64,000 nucleotides of DNA from Symsagittifera roscoffensis. Lineage: Eukaryota > Xenacoelomorpha > Acoela > Convolutidae. The notes under the pieces are model-generated. The model was not told the DNA's origin, searched no databases, and saw only the letters and a list, made by a program, of their open reading frames with translations. The stretch spans positions 44,313,346 through 44,377,345 of the forward strand of contig NC_087064.1 of NCBI RefSeq assembly GCF_963678635.1, written 5' to 3'. A program made the position numbers and the translations under genes. Below are positions 10,971 to 23,944 of this stretch, piece after piece; position 1 is the stretch's first letter, and each line of letters starts with the position of its first letter.

Positions 10971-13900
10971 CAGATTTTGCTGCTGGCAAGCTACGTCGGC
11001 GCAGTCGATTTAGTTTCCAAATTGTGTATGCCTTTTTGCATACTCTACTGTATAGAACTCATTATCTTATACAAATAAACCTAAAATTTTCTAAAAATTA
11101 GTTTTTTACCGAAAACTTCGTTGAAGTTCAATTTTTGAAGTTCAATTTTCCAACCTATATTGCAAGTTTTGGTGCTACTTTTGGTTTCACGTTTAAAGCA
11201 AGACACCAAATTAGCTATTCAAAAGCATGCTCGTTTGAAATTAATAACATATTCAATACTTTTTTTTCATCAAATGAACCGAAGAAAGCCGTTTGCTTCT
11301 TAACAATTTCAATTTGGAAGTCAAGAAAACTTTAAACAGTTTCATTCAGAACAACTGGAGTGAAATATTTCACGACTTCTTAACGTTTTTGCGTAAGTGT
11401 CAATTTAAAAGAAAAACACTTCAATTTTCAATGAGCAATATAGATTGATCGGGTTGTTAACTTGAAACACAGAATTTGCTGCTGTCAAGCTACTTCGGTG
11501 CTGTCAATTTAGTTTTCAAATTGTGTATGCCTCTTGCATACTCTACTGTATAGAACTCACTATCCTATTTAAAGTAACCTAAAACTTTCTCAAAATTAGC
11601 TTTTTACCGAAAATTTGGTTGAAGTTCATTTTTTTGGGTGTCAGCTGGCACTTTGTTGGAGCTATATTAAATAATTTTAATCTTAAAAAATTCTGGTACA
11701 TTTTTTGAATCATGATAATTTGCTGTCAATAATTTTTAACTACCCAAAGTCAAATCCATTAGGATTATTTTCAGAAACTACTTTTTTTCAATCTATTTTG
11801 CAAGTTTCGGTGCTACTGTTGGTTTCACTTTTAAAGCAAGACACCAAAATAGCTATTCAAAAGCATGCTCGTTTGAAATTAAAAACATATTCGATACTTT
11901 TTTTCATCAAATGAACCGAAGAAAGCCGTTTACTTCTTTAACAATTCCAATTTGGAAGTCAAGAAAAATTTAAAGAGTTTCAATCAGAACAAATGGAGTG
12001 AACTATTTCGCGATTTCTAAAAAGGTTTGCAATAGAGTCAATTTGGTTAAGCAAACACTTCATTTTTTCAAAAAGAAAAACACAATATTTCGGGTTAACA
12101 ACTTGAAACACAATTTTTGCTGCTGACAAGTTACTTCGGCGCTGTCCATTTAGTTTCCGAATCGTTTATATCTCATTGCATACTCATTGCTAAATATTAA
12201 ATATGACTCATTATCCTTTTTAAAGTAACCTAAAACTTTCTTAAATTAGATTTTTGCCGAAAACTTGGTTGAAGTTGAATTTTTTGGGCGTCAGCTGGCA
12301 TTTTGTTGAACCTATATTAAATAATTTTTAACTGCCGAAAGTCAAACCCATTAGGAGTATTTTCGGAAATTACTTTTTCCCAATCTACATTGCAAATTTT
12401 GGTGCTAACTGTGGTTTCACTCTTAAAGCACGACCCCAAATTGGCTATTCAAAAGCATGCGCGTTAAAAACTAGTATCTCATTTGACTTTTTTCATCAAT
12501 TGAACCAAAGAAATCTATTTGCTTCTTCAAATTTCGAATTCGGAAGTATAGAAAAAGGTAAAAAGACTTGTTCACAACAAATGGAGTGAAGTAAATCGCA
12601 ATTTCTAAATTGTTTTACAATAGAGGCAACTTGCTCAAGGAAATACCCCAATTTTCATTAAAAATAACAAAATTTTTCGGGTTATTAACTTGAAATTTAA
12701 ATTTTGCTGCTGACAAGCTACTTCGGCGCTGTCCATTTAATTTCCGAATCGTGTATAATTCATTGCATACTCTACTGTATAGGACTCATTTATCCAATGA
12801 AAATTTAAATACTGAAATCAAGAAAAAGTTAACGGGTTTCATTCACAACAAATGGGGCGAACTACTTCAAGGATTGTAAGTTTTTTTTTGCAATTTAGTC
12901 ACTTTTTTTATAGACAAACGTTTAAATTTTCAAAAAGAGAATTGAAATTTTTCCAGGTTAACAATTTGAAACAAAATTTTTGCTGCTGACAGCTACTTCG
13001 GTGATGTCCATTCAGTCTCCGAAACCTTTATGGTTCTTTGCAATACTCTCCTGTATAGGACTCATTTATCACATTTTAACTAACCTAATTTTTTTTTTTC
13101 AAACTTAGATGTTTGCCGAAAGCTTGGTCACATTTAAACTTTTTGGGTGTCGGCTGGCAGTTTGTTGGAGCTATTTTAAATAATTTGGTTTTTCAAAAAT
13201 TCTGTTACTTGTTTTAAATCATGATAAGTTGCTGTCAATAAACTTTAACTGCCCAAAATTTTTCCCCTAGGACTTTCTTCAGAAGCTATTTTTTTCCAAT
13301 CTACACTGCAAAAGTTAGTACTGCTCTTTTTTTTTAAAACTTTTTTTTGCTCTTTTTTTTAAAACAAGACGCTCAATTAGCTTTTCTATAGCACGCTCTT
13401 TGAAAGTTAATAATACAGATGATATATTTTGTTAACAAATGAACTAAAGAATTCAAAATTCAACAAATGAAAAAAAAAGAATTCAAATGAAAAATTCAAA
13501 ATTGAATTCAACAAATGAAAAAAAAATTCAAATGAAAAATTCAAAATTGGAAGACAAGAAAAGGTTAAACAGTTTCATTCACAACAAACGGAATGAAATA
13601 ATTCGCGACTTCTAAAAAACTTTGTATTAGAGTCAGTTTTCTTCAGCAGACATATCAATTTTTGGAAATTTTTTTTTCCGGGTTATCAATTTGTCAATTT
13701 ATAAATTTTGCTGCTGACAAGGTAATTCAGCGCTGTCCGTTAAGTTTCCGAATCGAGTATAGTTCATTGCATACTCTATTATATAGGACCATTAAAAACT
13801 GAATTTCGGAAATCAAGAATAGTTTATTGGGTTTCATTCACAATAAATGGAGCGAACTATTTAGCGAATTCTAAGACTTTTTTGCAATATAGTCATTTTT

Positions 13901-16900
13901 GTTAAGCAAACACTTCAATTTTCAAACGAAATTTAAAACAAATGAAGCTACTTCGGCGCTGTTTATTTAGTTTCCGAATCGTGTATGGTTCATTGCTTAC
14001 TCTAACTGTATAGAACTCAAGGACTTTTTTCAGAAGCTACTTTTTTCCAATCTACACTGCAAAAATTGGTGTTGTTGGTTGTTGCACTTTTTTAAAACAA
14101 GACGCTCAATTAGCTATTCAATAGAATGCTCATAAAAAAAATATTTAAAATTTGATGCATTTTTCATCAAACTCTTTAGGTTAACAACTTGAAACAATAT
14201 TTGTTCTGACAAGCTACTTCGGCGCTGTCCATTTATTTTCCGAATCGTGTATAGTTCATTGCATACTCTAGTGTATAGGAGTCATCCCATTTAAGCTAAC
14301 ATAGATTTATGCCAAAAAGTTGGTTAAAATTCAACTTTTGGTTGTCGGCTGGCTTTTTATTGGAGCTATAAAAAATAATTGGTTCTAAAAAAACTCTGAT
14401 GCCGTTTTTAATTCATGGTAAATTGCTGTCAAAAATTTGTAACTCCCCAAAATTAAACCCCTTTGGACTATTTCTACAAGCTACTTTTTTTCTAATGTGC
14501 ATTGCAAAAATGGATGCTACTTGTGATTGCTCTTTTTTTTAAAACAAGACGCTTGATTAGCTAATCAATAGCATGCTCGTTAAAAATTCATAATAAATGT
14601 GATACAGTTTTTTCATCAAATGAACCGGAGAAAGCTATTTCCTTCTTAAAAATTTAATTTTGGAAATCAAGAAAGCATTAAAGATTTTCATTCAAACAAA
14701 CGGAGTGAACTTTTTGCATGGAGTCATCTTGTTTAGGCAAACGCTTCATTTTTCGAAAAAGAGATATAAAATTTCGTTTGGTTAACAATTTGAAACACAA
14801 TATTTGCTGCTGACATGCTACTTCTGCTCTGTGGATTTAGTTTCCAAATTGTGTATGCCTCATTGCATACTCTACTGTATAGACCTCATTATCTTATATT
14901 AGGAAACCTAAAATTTTCTTGCTGAAGATCAATTTTTTGGGTGTCAGCTGGCACTTTGTTGGAGTTATAATAAATATTTTCATCTTAAAAATTCTGGTGC
15001 ACTATTTAAATAATGATAAATTGCTGTCAATAATTTTAACTGCCCAAAGTCAAATCCATTAGGATTATGTTCAGAACTACTTTTTTCCAACCTATATTGC
15101 ACGTTTTGGTGCTACTATTGGTTTCACGTTTAAAGCAAGACACCAAATTAGCTATTCAAAAGCATGCTCGCTTGAAATTAATAACATATTCAATACTTTT
15201 TTTTCATCAAATGAATCGAAGAAAGCCGTTTGCTTCTTACCAATTCCAATTTGGAAGTCAAGAAAAGTTTAAACAGTTTCATTCAGAACAAATGGAGTGA
15301 AATATTTCACGACTTCTTAAAATTTTTGCGTTAGTGTCAATTTAAAAAAAAATACTTCAATTTTCAATCAGCAATATAGATTGATCGGGTTGTTAACTTA
15401 AAACACAGATTTTGCTGCTGTCAAGCTACTTCGGCGCTGTCCATTTAGTTTCCGAATTGTGTATAGTTCATTGCATACTCTACTGTATAGGACTCAATTA
15501 TTCCATTTCAAGTAACCTAAGTTTTTCTCAAATATAGTTTTTTCGGCAAAAATTTGGTTGAAGTTCTTTTTTTTGGGTGTCAGCTGGCCCTTTGTTCGAG
15601 CTATAATAAATAATTTGATGCTTAAAAAAATCTGGTGCACTTTAAATAATAATGAATAGCTGAATATAGTTTTTAACTACTCAACGTCAAACCGATCAGG
15701 AGTTTTTTCGGAAGACACTCATTTCCAGTCTACATAGCAAATTTTGGTGCTAATTGTGGTTGCACTTTTTAAAGCAAGACACTAAGTTATTTATTCAAAA
15801 GATTGCTCGATAAAAATATTAACACATTTGATATTTTTTCTCATTAAACGAAGCGGAGAAAGCTACTTGCTTCTTAAAAATTCAATTTCGGAAGTCAAAA
15901 AAATGTCAAAAAGTTTCATTCTTATCCATTGGAGTGAACTACTTCGCGACTTCTAAAATGCTTTGAAATAGAGTCAGTTTTCTTAAGCAAACATTTCAAT
16001 TTTCAAAAAAAAAAATCGGGTTAACAATTTAAAACACAATTTTTGCCGCTGAATAGCCAATCGGCGCTGTCCTTTTAGTTTCAAGTGACTTAAAGTTTTC
16101 TCAAAATTAGGTTTTTGCCAAAAATTTGGTTGAAGTTCAATTTTTTGGGCGTCAGCTGGCACTTTGTTTGAGCTTTTTTAACTAAATTTAATCTTAAAAA
16201 ATTCTAGTGCACTTTTCAAGTAATGATAATTTGCAGTCAATAATTAAAAACCCAAAGTCAAACGTATTAGGAGTACTTTCAGAAATTAGTTTTTTCCAAT
16301 CTACATCGCAAGTTCTGGTGCTAATTGTGGTTTCACTCTTAAAGCACGACCCCAAATTGGCTATTCAAAAGCATACTCGTTAAAAACGAATATCTCATTT
16401 GATACTTTTTTCATCAATTGAAACAAAGAGATCGATTTGCTTCTTCAAATTTCGAATTCGGGAGTCTAGAAAAACGTAAAAAGTTTCATTCATAACAAAT
16501 GAAGTGATTTAATTCGCGACTTCTAAGAAATTTTGCAATAGAGTCAACTTGCTCAAGCAAACACTTCAATTTTCAAAAAAAACACAAAATTTTTCGGGTT
16601 ATTAACTTGAAACACAATTTTTCGCTGCTGACAAGCTACTTCGGCGCTGTCCATTTTTTCCGAATCGTGTATAGTTCATTGCATACTCCTCTGTATAGGA
16701 CTCATTTATCCAACAAAATTTTAAATTCGGAAATCAAGAATAAGTTAAAGGGTTTTATTCACATCAAACGGAGTGAACTACTTCGCAACTTCTAAAAATT
16801 TTTTGCAATAGAATCATCTTGCTTAAGCAAACGCTTCATTTTTCGAAAAAGAAATATAAAATTTCATTGGGTTAACAATTTGAAAAACAATTATTGCTGC

Positions 16901-18196
16901 TGAAAAGCTACTTTGGCGCTGTCCATTTAGTTTCCGAATCGTGTATAGTTCATTGCATACTCCACTGTATACGGTTCATTTATCCTAATTAAAGTGGCCT
17001 AAAGTATTATCAAAATTGAGTTTTTGCCAAAAATTTGGTTGAAATTCAATTTTTTGTGCGTCAGCTGGCACTTTGTTGGAGCTATTTTAAATAGTTTTAA
17101 TCTTAAAAACTCTGTTGCACATTTTAACTAATGATAATTTGTTGTCAATAATTAAATACCCAAAGTCAAACCCATTAGGTGTATTTTCAGCAACAAGTTT
17201 TTTTCCAATCTATTTTGCAAATGTTGGTGCTAATTGTGGTTTCATTCTTAAAGCACGACCCCAAATTGGCTATTCAAAAGCATGCTCGTTAAAAATTAGT
17301 ATCTCATTTGATTTTTTTTCAATAGGTACTTTTACAAAAACATTTTGCAATAGAGTCAACTTGCTTAAGCATACATTTCAATTTGAAAAAAATACAAAAC
17401 TTTTCGGGTTATTAACTTGAAACACAATTTTTTGCTGCTGACACGCTACTTCGGCGCTGTCCATTTTTTTCCCGAATCGTATATAGTTCATTGCATACTC
17501 CACTGTATACGCCTCCTTTATCCTTTTTAAAGTGGCCTAAAGTTGTCTCAATTGAACCAAAGAAAGCTATTTGCTTCTTCGAATGTCGAATTCGGAAATC
17601 TAAAAAAAGGTAAAAAGTTTCGTTCACAACAAATGGAGTGATTTAATTCGCGACTTCTAAATTTTTTTGCAATAGAGTCAACTTGCTCAAGCAAACACTT
17701 CAATTTTCAAGAAGAATTCAAAACTTTTTGGGTTAATAACTTGAAACACAATTCTTTGCTGCTGCCAAGCTACTTCGGCGCTGTCCATTTAGTTTCCGAA
17801 TCGTGTATAGTTCATTGCATACTCTACTGTATAGGACTCATTTATCCAATGAAAATTTAAATTCGGAAATCAAAAATAAACTAAAGGGTTTTATTCACAA
17901 CAAATGGGGCGAACTACTTCGCGGATTGTAAGATTTTTTGCAATATAGTCACGGATTGTAAGATTTTTTGCAATATATTCACTTTTTCTTAAGCAAACGT
18001 TTAAATTTTCAAAAAGAAAATTGAAATGTTTTCAGGTTAACATTTTGAAGCACAATTTTTGCTGCTGACAGCTGTTTCGGTGCTCCCCATTCAGTCTATG
18101 CAATACTCTCCTGTATAGGACTCAATTAACACATTTCAATTAACCTAATTTTTTTTTTCAAAGTTAGATGTTTGCCGAAAATTTGGTCAAAGTTCA
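10970..18196. repeat. Main satellite array (16 cores)
   Basis: Cores start near 10978, 11477, 12118, 12705, 12981, 13709, 13946, 14203, 14804, 15413, 16044, 16623, 16894, 17433, 17758 and 18060. Spacings fall into a long class (about 500-640 bp, one of 728) and a short class (about 240-325 bp). In long units the core is followed by a tail with GTCAGCTGGCA, CAAAGTCAAACCCATTAGGA and GCTATTCAAAAGCATGC. Short units lack this tail and pass straight to TCAAGAATAAGTTAAAGGG-like sequence. Several frames of 60-100 codons at equivalent positions (11135, 11705, 15067, 17115) are by-products of repetition, not genes. Confidence 0.85.
13450..13555. repeat. Low-complexity AATTCAAATGAAA tandem patch
   Basis: Imperfect repeats of AATTCAAAATT and AAATGAAAAA inside one satellite unit. 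The same patch recurs at about 23153-23253 in the duplicated block. Confidence 0.6.
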
Positions 18197-20853
18197 GCTT
18201 TCGAGACACGAATATCAAAAGACGCAAATTCAGAGACACGAATATCAAAAGACGCTCCTCCCTGTCTAACATAAACTCCACGACAAAACAAATCTGCAAT
18301 TAATGCGAGTGTCTCATCTTGCGGGTTGTATTCTCTAATAACAGGCTCTCTGTGTACATCCTTCCACACTAAAGAAGCTAAGTCGCCTACAGCATCCCTA
18401 ATCTCATTGTGCCGTAATGTTAATAGACCACCTTTTTTGCACGCTAACGCATGCCGTAGGGTGAATGGTGACTGGTAACCATCACAAAAAGTTGGCGAAG
18501 TGATCAAGTTTTTGTTATACCGGACAATCAATCCATCCCGAAACTCCACTTCCGAAACATCAAAGTTTTCTGGAGCAATCGGTAACGCTGTCAGCCAGGC
18601 AGACAAGCTTTCTTCATTGATTTTTTTTTACTGCGCGAACTTGGTCTGCTGGTAGCTCATTCAATAACTCCCCCAACAACTCTTCATGTTTTTCTTCCAT
18701 TATTCGATGATGCTTTTTACGAGATCGAGACATTTTATTTCTGTGGTCTTCATGGGAAAAACCGTGCTGATCAACAATAGCATCATGAAGAACCGTAACT
18801 GCGTCCCGTGACGTGTTGTAAGACTCATCAGCGAAACTGGTTGGGTTAGACACTCCAAGACCACCCTTTCTTGCTGTCAAACAAAAGAGACGTCTCTCTA
18901 TTGATGAAATCGACGAAGTTCCAAGTATCGCAGGTAAAAATTTCTCCATCAGAAGGTTCTCTAGAGGTTGAAAAAGCTGACTAGAACCACCCAAAAGACG
19001 ATGGGAAAAATTCCATTCCGCTTGTAGGGACTTAGTCAGTCTTGATAAGGCACATTGTGGTTCTGTTTTTGCCGCAAAAGAAAGTTTCACAATTTGTCTA
19101 CCCATTCAAGTTCTTTCTTTTTCAGGTAGACGTCCTTCTCATTTCCGTCTCCAATGAATCCGCCGAAAACCTCTTCCCTTCCACTATAGTAATCGAGTAA
19201 TTGTCAAATATGTGATGCGCTTCTTCAGCATGTTGTTTATTGACAACCAGAAAACTTTTTTTTGAGCCATATCTCCAATTTTTGAGTTTTGCTATGGCCG
19301 CAGAATCATCAGCATACCAACTTTGTAACACATTGTTCGGATCCTTTAACTTCCGAATCAGGGGAAGAAGTGAAACACCATAGAAAAACATTGCCAGTGG
19401 GTCTCCCTGTGTGGTTCCTTCCCTACTGTATATCACTTCATCGGCGCCAGCAACGAAAAGCGACGCGAAGCCTCTGTAAGTATTGAAGAGAAATCTAGAA
19501 CATCTAGGCTACAATATTCGAACATTCCACAACGCTGTTTCACGATTGAGCGAGTTGAAAGCATTTGATGCATCCATCAACAGCATGCCACAGCCATCTT
19601 CCTTGTTGTCATCAAAAACATCAGAGAGCGCATGAATTGCACCTTCAACGCCAGCTTTCAGCCCACAAGCTAATTGATCAGTCGAACATGTTTCTTCAAG
19701 GTCAATTTTTGTGAACTCAGCCACACTTTTGCAAATTATTCTCCGTAGACCAAAAGGTCGCACGCCATGACCTTTATCAAGCGCAATCAATCTTCCAGAA
19801 ACCAGTGCTCGCACTTTCGACCATGGTAAGATTGCACATTTTTGTGGCGAGAGTTGCAGCTTTGTCTCTCAAGTGTGAATTGTGAGCCCCATGACGTAAT
19901 ACAACCGTCTGCCAATGCTCAGAATCTGTTCCCGAAGCTTCCAAACTGCCCTGCAAAGAACGTTTCGTTTCTTCAATGGAAGCAGAGCTGATTATAACAT
20001 TTTCAAAGTCGGGTAAAACTGGCACTTGCAATCGCGAAGAGAGATGTGACTTGTGTGGCTCTGGATGCTTTGACTTCAAAGTCTCTAAAGCGGTCACACC
20101 TTTCTTCATCTCTTGCATCGGATCAAGCCCACCCCCACTTGTTCTATCCGAGAGCCACCGCATAGCACTTCTCACTTTGCCTTTCATCATTAATGAAGCA
20201 AACACTTTCGAGACATGTTTGTCGTCCAAATTATCTTGATTTATTTGTTTCTTTTTGCCACATCTCACTGCTTCTGCCAACAAATTGTCGAATTTGTTTT
20301 CCTTCCAGTCGTCAATGCGCCGTCCAATAAGTGTTCGAATGTCTTTTGATGCTTCGATCATTAGATCTCTTTGTAAAAAAACACGACTCATCACCAGAAT
20401 TCTTTCTGAAGTGGAATGAGCAGTGGTATAAAGAAGCTTCAGTTCATGTGTCAGGAGGTCCACGTACTTCCTACCAATGTTACCATTAGGCAAAGTATAT
20501 AGTCTTTTTGGCAGCCGTACGCTTTTCACCCATCTTTCAGTCCAAATCGAATGATCAAGACAAGTTGATTTGTCAAGTGACGCACCGAATGCTTCCATCA
20601 TTATTTCTTCGTCATGGCTTTCAAGATTTGGATCAGTTTCTGGTAGCATATCTTCTATTTGCAGGTTTTGCATGGCTTGAGTTAATCCTGCGCGGCCATC
20701 GCTTGTCGTTGGAACATTAACGCGGTCATTGTTATTTTGTGATATTAATAGGTCTTCCACTTCAAACTCGCTGGTATTGGAAACACTGAGCTGCGAATCA
20801 GAATTATACCACAGATAACTAGGCGGTTTGATAATTCTCTGAGTCCGCCTCAT
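18187..20853 (-). pseudogene. Reverse transcriptase polyprotein of the non-LTR element, frameshifted
   Basis: Translation probably began at the ATG at 20853-20851 (MRRTQRIIK), since the upstream frame is minisatellite. Segment 20853-19777 is the N-terminal region. Segment 19814-19122 is RT palm: DASNAFNSLNR (first catalytic Asp), EGTTQGDPLAMFFYG, and YADD with both catalytic Asp. A TAG at about 19509-19511 replaces a likely Trp. Segment 19105-18614 is the thumb/linker, and 18606-18187 the C-terminus. There, CDGYQSPFTLRHALAC looks like a CCHC finger with its second Cys changed to Tyr, followed by RHNEIRD and EPV...LIADL...FDIRV, as in PD-(D/E)XK endonucleases. Three or more frame changes make it inactive. 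The RT call is firm; the endonuclease role is inferred from the family. Confidence 0.8.
18203..18255 (-). repeat. 30-bp tandem duplication at the 3' end of the RT frame
   Basis: GAGACACGAATATCAAAAG occurs at 18203 and again at 18233. On the - strand it doubles the residues FDIRVS without changing frame. Confidence 0.85.
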
Positions 20854-20867
20854 GATATCACGAGCGT

Positions 20868-21045
20868 TCCTCGAACCAAACTCGAACTCTTCCCAGAAAC
20901 GAGCTCCTCTCCAAACACGAGTTCCAAGCACCGGCTCTGTACCAAACACACAAGAGCTCCAAGCACGTGCTCCGCATCCAACACGAGCACCAACTAACAA
21001 ATAAGCTGTACTCCGAACACGTGCTCTGCTCCAAACTCACATCCT
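20868..21045. repeat. Minisatellite at the 5' end of the non-LTR element
   Basis: Eight to nine imperfect copies of a unit of about 18-20 bp, close to CTCCAAACACGAGCTC, with much higher GC than the surroundings. It lies just upstream of the RT start codon, so it may be the 5' leader or promoter of the element. Confidence 0.65.
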
Positions 21046-21385
21046 TAACATCAAACGGAGTTAACTACTTCACAACTTCTCAAATTTTTAAGCCCGTTAA
21101 CACGTCTGATTGAATGAACAAAATAAACTGTTTGCTTCCTAAACAAAACAATAGGAAATTCTTGCGTTTTATCCAACTTCATTTTCCAATTCAATTTATT
21201 TCAAAAAACTTTCAAATGCTAATTTTGTTCATAATTTTGGTTTTTACTTTTCAATTAGTTGCACACAAAGTTAGAATGGTTACCTTATGTTTATCGCCAC
21301 ACCAGTTTTAACATGCAAAATTTGTGTTTCTCACTTTTACCGCTTTATATAAGCTTTAGTAGCTCAATTGTATAAAGCATTCAAC
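21046..21385 (+). repeat. Copy of the 9140-9430 repeat, preceded by satellite fragment
   Basis: 21046-21087 matches satellite sequence near 8211. 21088-21385 matches 9140-9430 almost base for base, but stops in the middle of the tRNA-like part, where satellite sequence takes over. Confidence 0.8.
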
Positions 21386-23880
21386 TTCATCTTAAAAATT
21401 CTGGTGCACTATTTAAATAATGATAAATTGTTGTCAATAATTTTAACTGCACAAAGTCAAATCCATTAGGATTATCTTCAGAAACTACTTTTTTCCAACC
21501 TACATTGCAAGTTTTGGTGCTACTATTGGTTTCACGTTTAAAGCAAGACACCAAATTAGCTATTCAAAAGCATGCTCGTTTGAAATTATTAACATATTTG
21601 ATACTTTTTTTTCATCAAATGAACCGAAGAAAGCCGTTTACTTCTTTAACAATTCCAATTTGGAAGTCAAAAAAAATTTAAAGAGTTTCAATCAGAACAA
21701 ATGGAGTGAACTATTTCGCGATTTCTAAAAAAAATTGCAATATAGTCAATTTGGTTAAGCAAACACTTCATTTTTTCAAAAAGAAAAACACAATATTTCG
21801 GGTTAACAACTTGAAACACAATTTTTGCTGCTGACAAGTTACCTCGGCGCTGCCCATTTAGTTTCCGAATCGTTTATATCTCATTGCATACTCATTGCTA
21901 AATATTAAATATGACTCATTATCCTTTTTACAGTAACCTAAAACTTTCTCAAATTAGATTTTTGCCTAAAACTTGGTTGAAGTTGAATTTTTTAGGGCGT
22001 CAGCTGGCATTTTGTTGAAGCTATATTAAATAATTTTAACTACCGAAAGTCAAACCCATTAGGAGTATTTTCAGAAACTACTTTTTCTCAATCTACATTG
22101 CAAATTTTGGTGCTAACTGTGGTTTCACTCTTAAAGCACGACCCCAAATTGGCTATTCAAAAGCATGCGCGTTAAAAATTAAAATCTCATTTGACTTTTT
22201 TCATCAATTGAACCAAAGAAATCTATTTGCTTCTTCAAATTTTGAATTCGGAAGTATAGAAAAAGGTAAAAAGATTTGTTCACAAGAAATGGAGTGAAGT
22301 AAATCGCAATTTCTAAATTGTTTTGCAATAGAGTCAACTTGCTCAAGGAAATACCCCAATTTTCATTAAAAATTACAAAATTTTTCGGGTTATTAACTTG
22401 AAATTTAAATTTTGCTGCTGACAAGCTACTTCGGCGCTGTCCATTTATTTCCGAATCGTGTATAATTCATTGCATACTCTACTGTACAGGACTCATTTAT
22501 CCAATGAAAATTTAAATTCTGAAATCAAGAAAAAGTTAACGGGTTTTATTCACAACAAATGGGGCGAACTACCTCGAGGATTGTAAGTTTTTTTGTAAGC
22601 AATTGAGTCACTTTTTTTTAAGCAAACGTTTAAATTTTTAAAAAGAGAATTGAAATTTTTCCAGGTTAACAACTTGAAACAAAATTTTTGCTGCTGACAG
22701 CTACTTCGGTGCTGTCCATTCAGTCTCCGAAACCTTTACGGTTCTTTGCAATACTCTCCTGTATAGGACTCATTTATCACATTTAACTAACCTAATTTTT
22801 TTTCGAACTTAGATGTTTGCCGAAAGTTTGGTCCAATTTCAACTTTTTGGGTGTCGGCTGGCAGTTTGTTGGAGCTATTTTAAATAATTTGGTTTTTCAA
22901 AAATTCTGTTACTTGTTTTAAATCATGATAAGTTGCTGTCAATAAACTTTAACTGCCCAAAATTTTTCCCCTAGGACTTTCTTCAGAAGCTATTTTTTTC
23001 CAATCTACACTGCAAAAGTTAGTACTGCTCTTTTTTTTTAAAACTTTTTTTTGCTCTTTTTTTTAAAACAAGACGCTCAATTAGCTTTTCTATAGCACGC
23101 TCTTTGAAAGTTAATAATACAGATGATATATTTTGTTAACAAATGAACTAAAGAATTCAAAATTCAACAAATGAAAAAAAAAGAATTCAAATGAAAAATT
23201 CAAAATTGAGTTTAACAGATGAAAAAAAATTCAAATGAAAAAATTCAAAATTGGAAGACAAGAAAAGGTTAAACAGTTTCATTTACAACAAACGGAATGA
23301 AATAATTCCCGACTTCTAAAAAACTTTGTATTAGATTCAGTTTTCTTCAGCAGAGATATCAATTTTTGGAAATTTTTTTTCCGGGTTTGTTGTTCATGTT
23401 AAATTGCTGTCAAAAATTTGTAACTCCCTAAAATTAAACCCCTTTGGACTATTTCTACAAGCTACTTTTTTCTAATGTGCATTGCAAAAATGGTTGCTAC
23501 TTGTGTTTGCTCTTTTTTTAAAACAAGACGCTTGATTAGCTAAGCAATAGCATGCTCGTTAAAAATTCATAATAAATGTGATACAGTTTTTTCATCAAAT
23601 GAACCGGAGAAATTTATTTCTTTCTTAAAAATTTAATTTTGGAAATCAAGAAAGCATTAAAGATTTTCATTCAAATCAAACGGAGTGAACTTTTTGCATG
23701 GAGTCATCTTGTTTAGGCAAACGCTTCATTTTTCGAAAAAGAGATATAAAATTTCGTTTGGTTAACAATTTGAAACACAATATTTGCTGCTGACATGCTA
23801 CTTCTGCTCTGTGGATTTAGTTTCCAAATTGTGTATGCCTCATTGCATACTCTACTGTATAGACCTCATTATCTTATATT
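21386..23880. repeat. Satellite block duplicated from the 11.7-14.9 kb array (4 cores)
   Basis: Cores lie near 21826, 22413, 22689 and 23794. From about 21600 to 23388 the sequence follows 11.9-13.68 kb at an offset near 9708 bp. It then jumps to the equivalent of 14405 and follows to 14890, so it lacks about 0.7 kb. The Gypsy element begins where it stops. Confidence 0.85.
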
Positions 23881-23944
23881 ATATCACATATCACACACTA
23901 CATAATCTAGTCTAACACCCTCTTGCACGTCACTCAGCCTATAC

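Larger units (their letters stand above)
18197..21045 (-). mobile_element. Non-LTR retrotransposon with RT and C-terminal endonuclease-like domain, decayed
   Basis: The satellite breaks off at about 18196 (ATTTGGTCAAAGTTCA) and satellite-like sequence resumes at about 21045 (ACATCAAACGGAGTTAACTA). Between them the - strand encodes an N-terminal region, RT, and a zinc/RHN/endonuclease-like C-terminus. This is an arrangement abundant in cnidarian, sponge and mollusc genomes and reminiscent of R2-type elements with a restriction-like endonuclease. The two flanking satellite positions differ, so the insertion came with rearrangement. No poly(A) tail or target duplication was found. Confidence 0.75.

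Noticed and set aside
11135-17420. Similar 60-100 codon frames repeated across the satellite (11135, 11705, 15067, 17115)
   Set aside because: Their similarity follows from the repeat unit. They are broken in most units and show no codon-position bias visible by eye.
9165-21311. Identical 65-codon frames at 9165-9362 and 21114-21311
   Set aside because: The underlying DNA is a duplicated repeat. Protein identity is therefore not evidence of selection.
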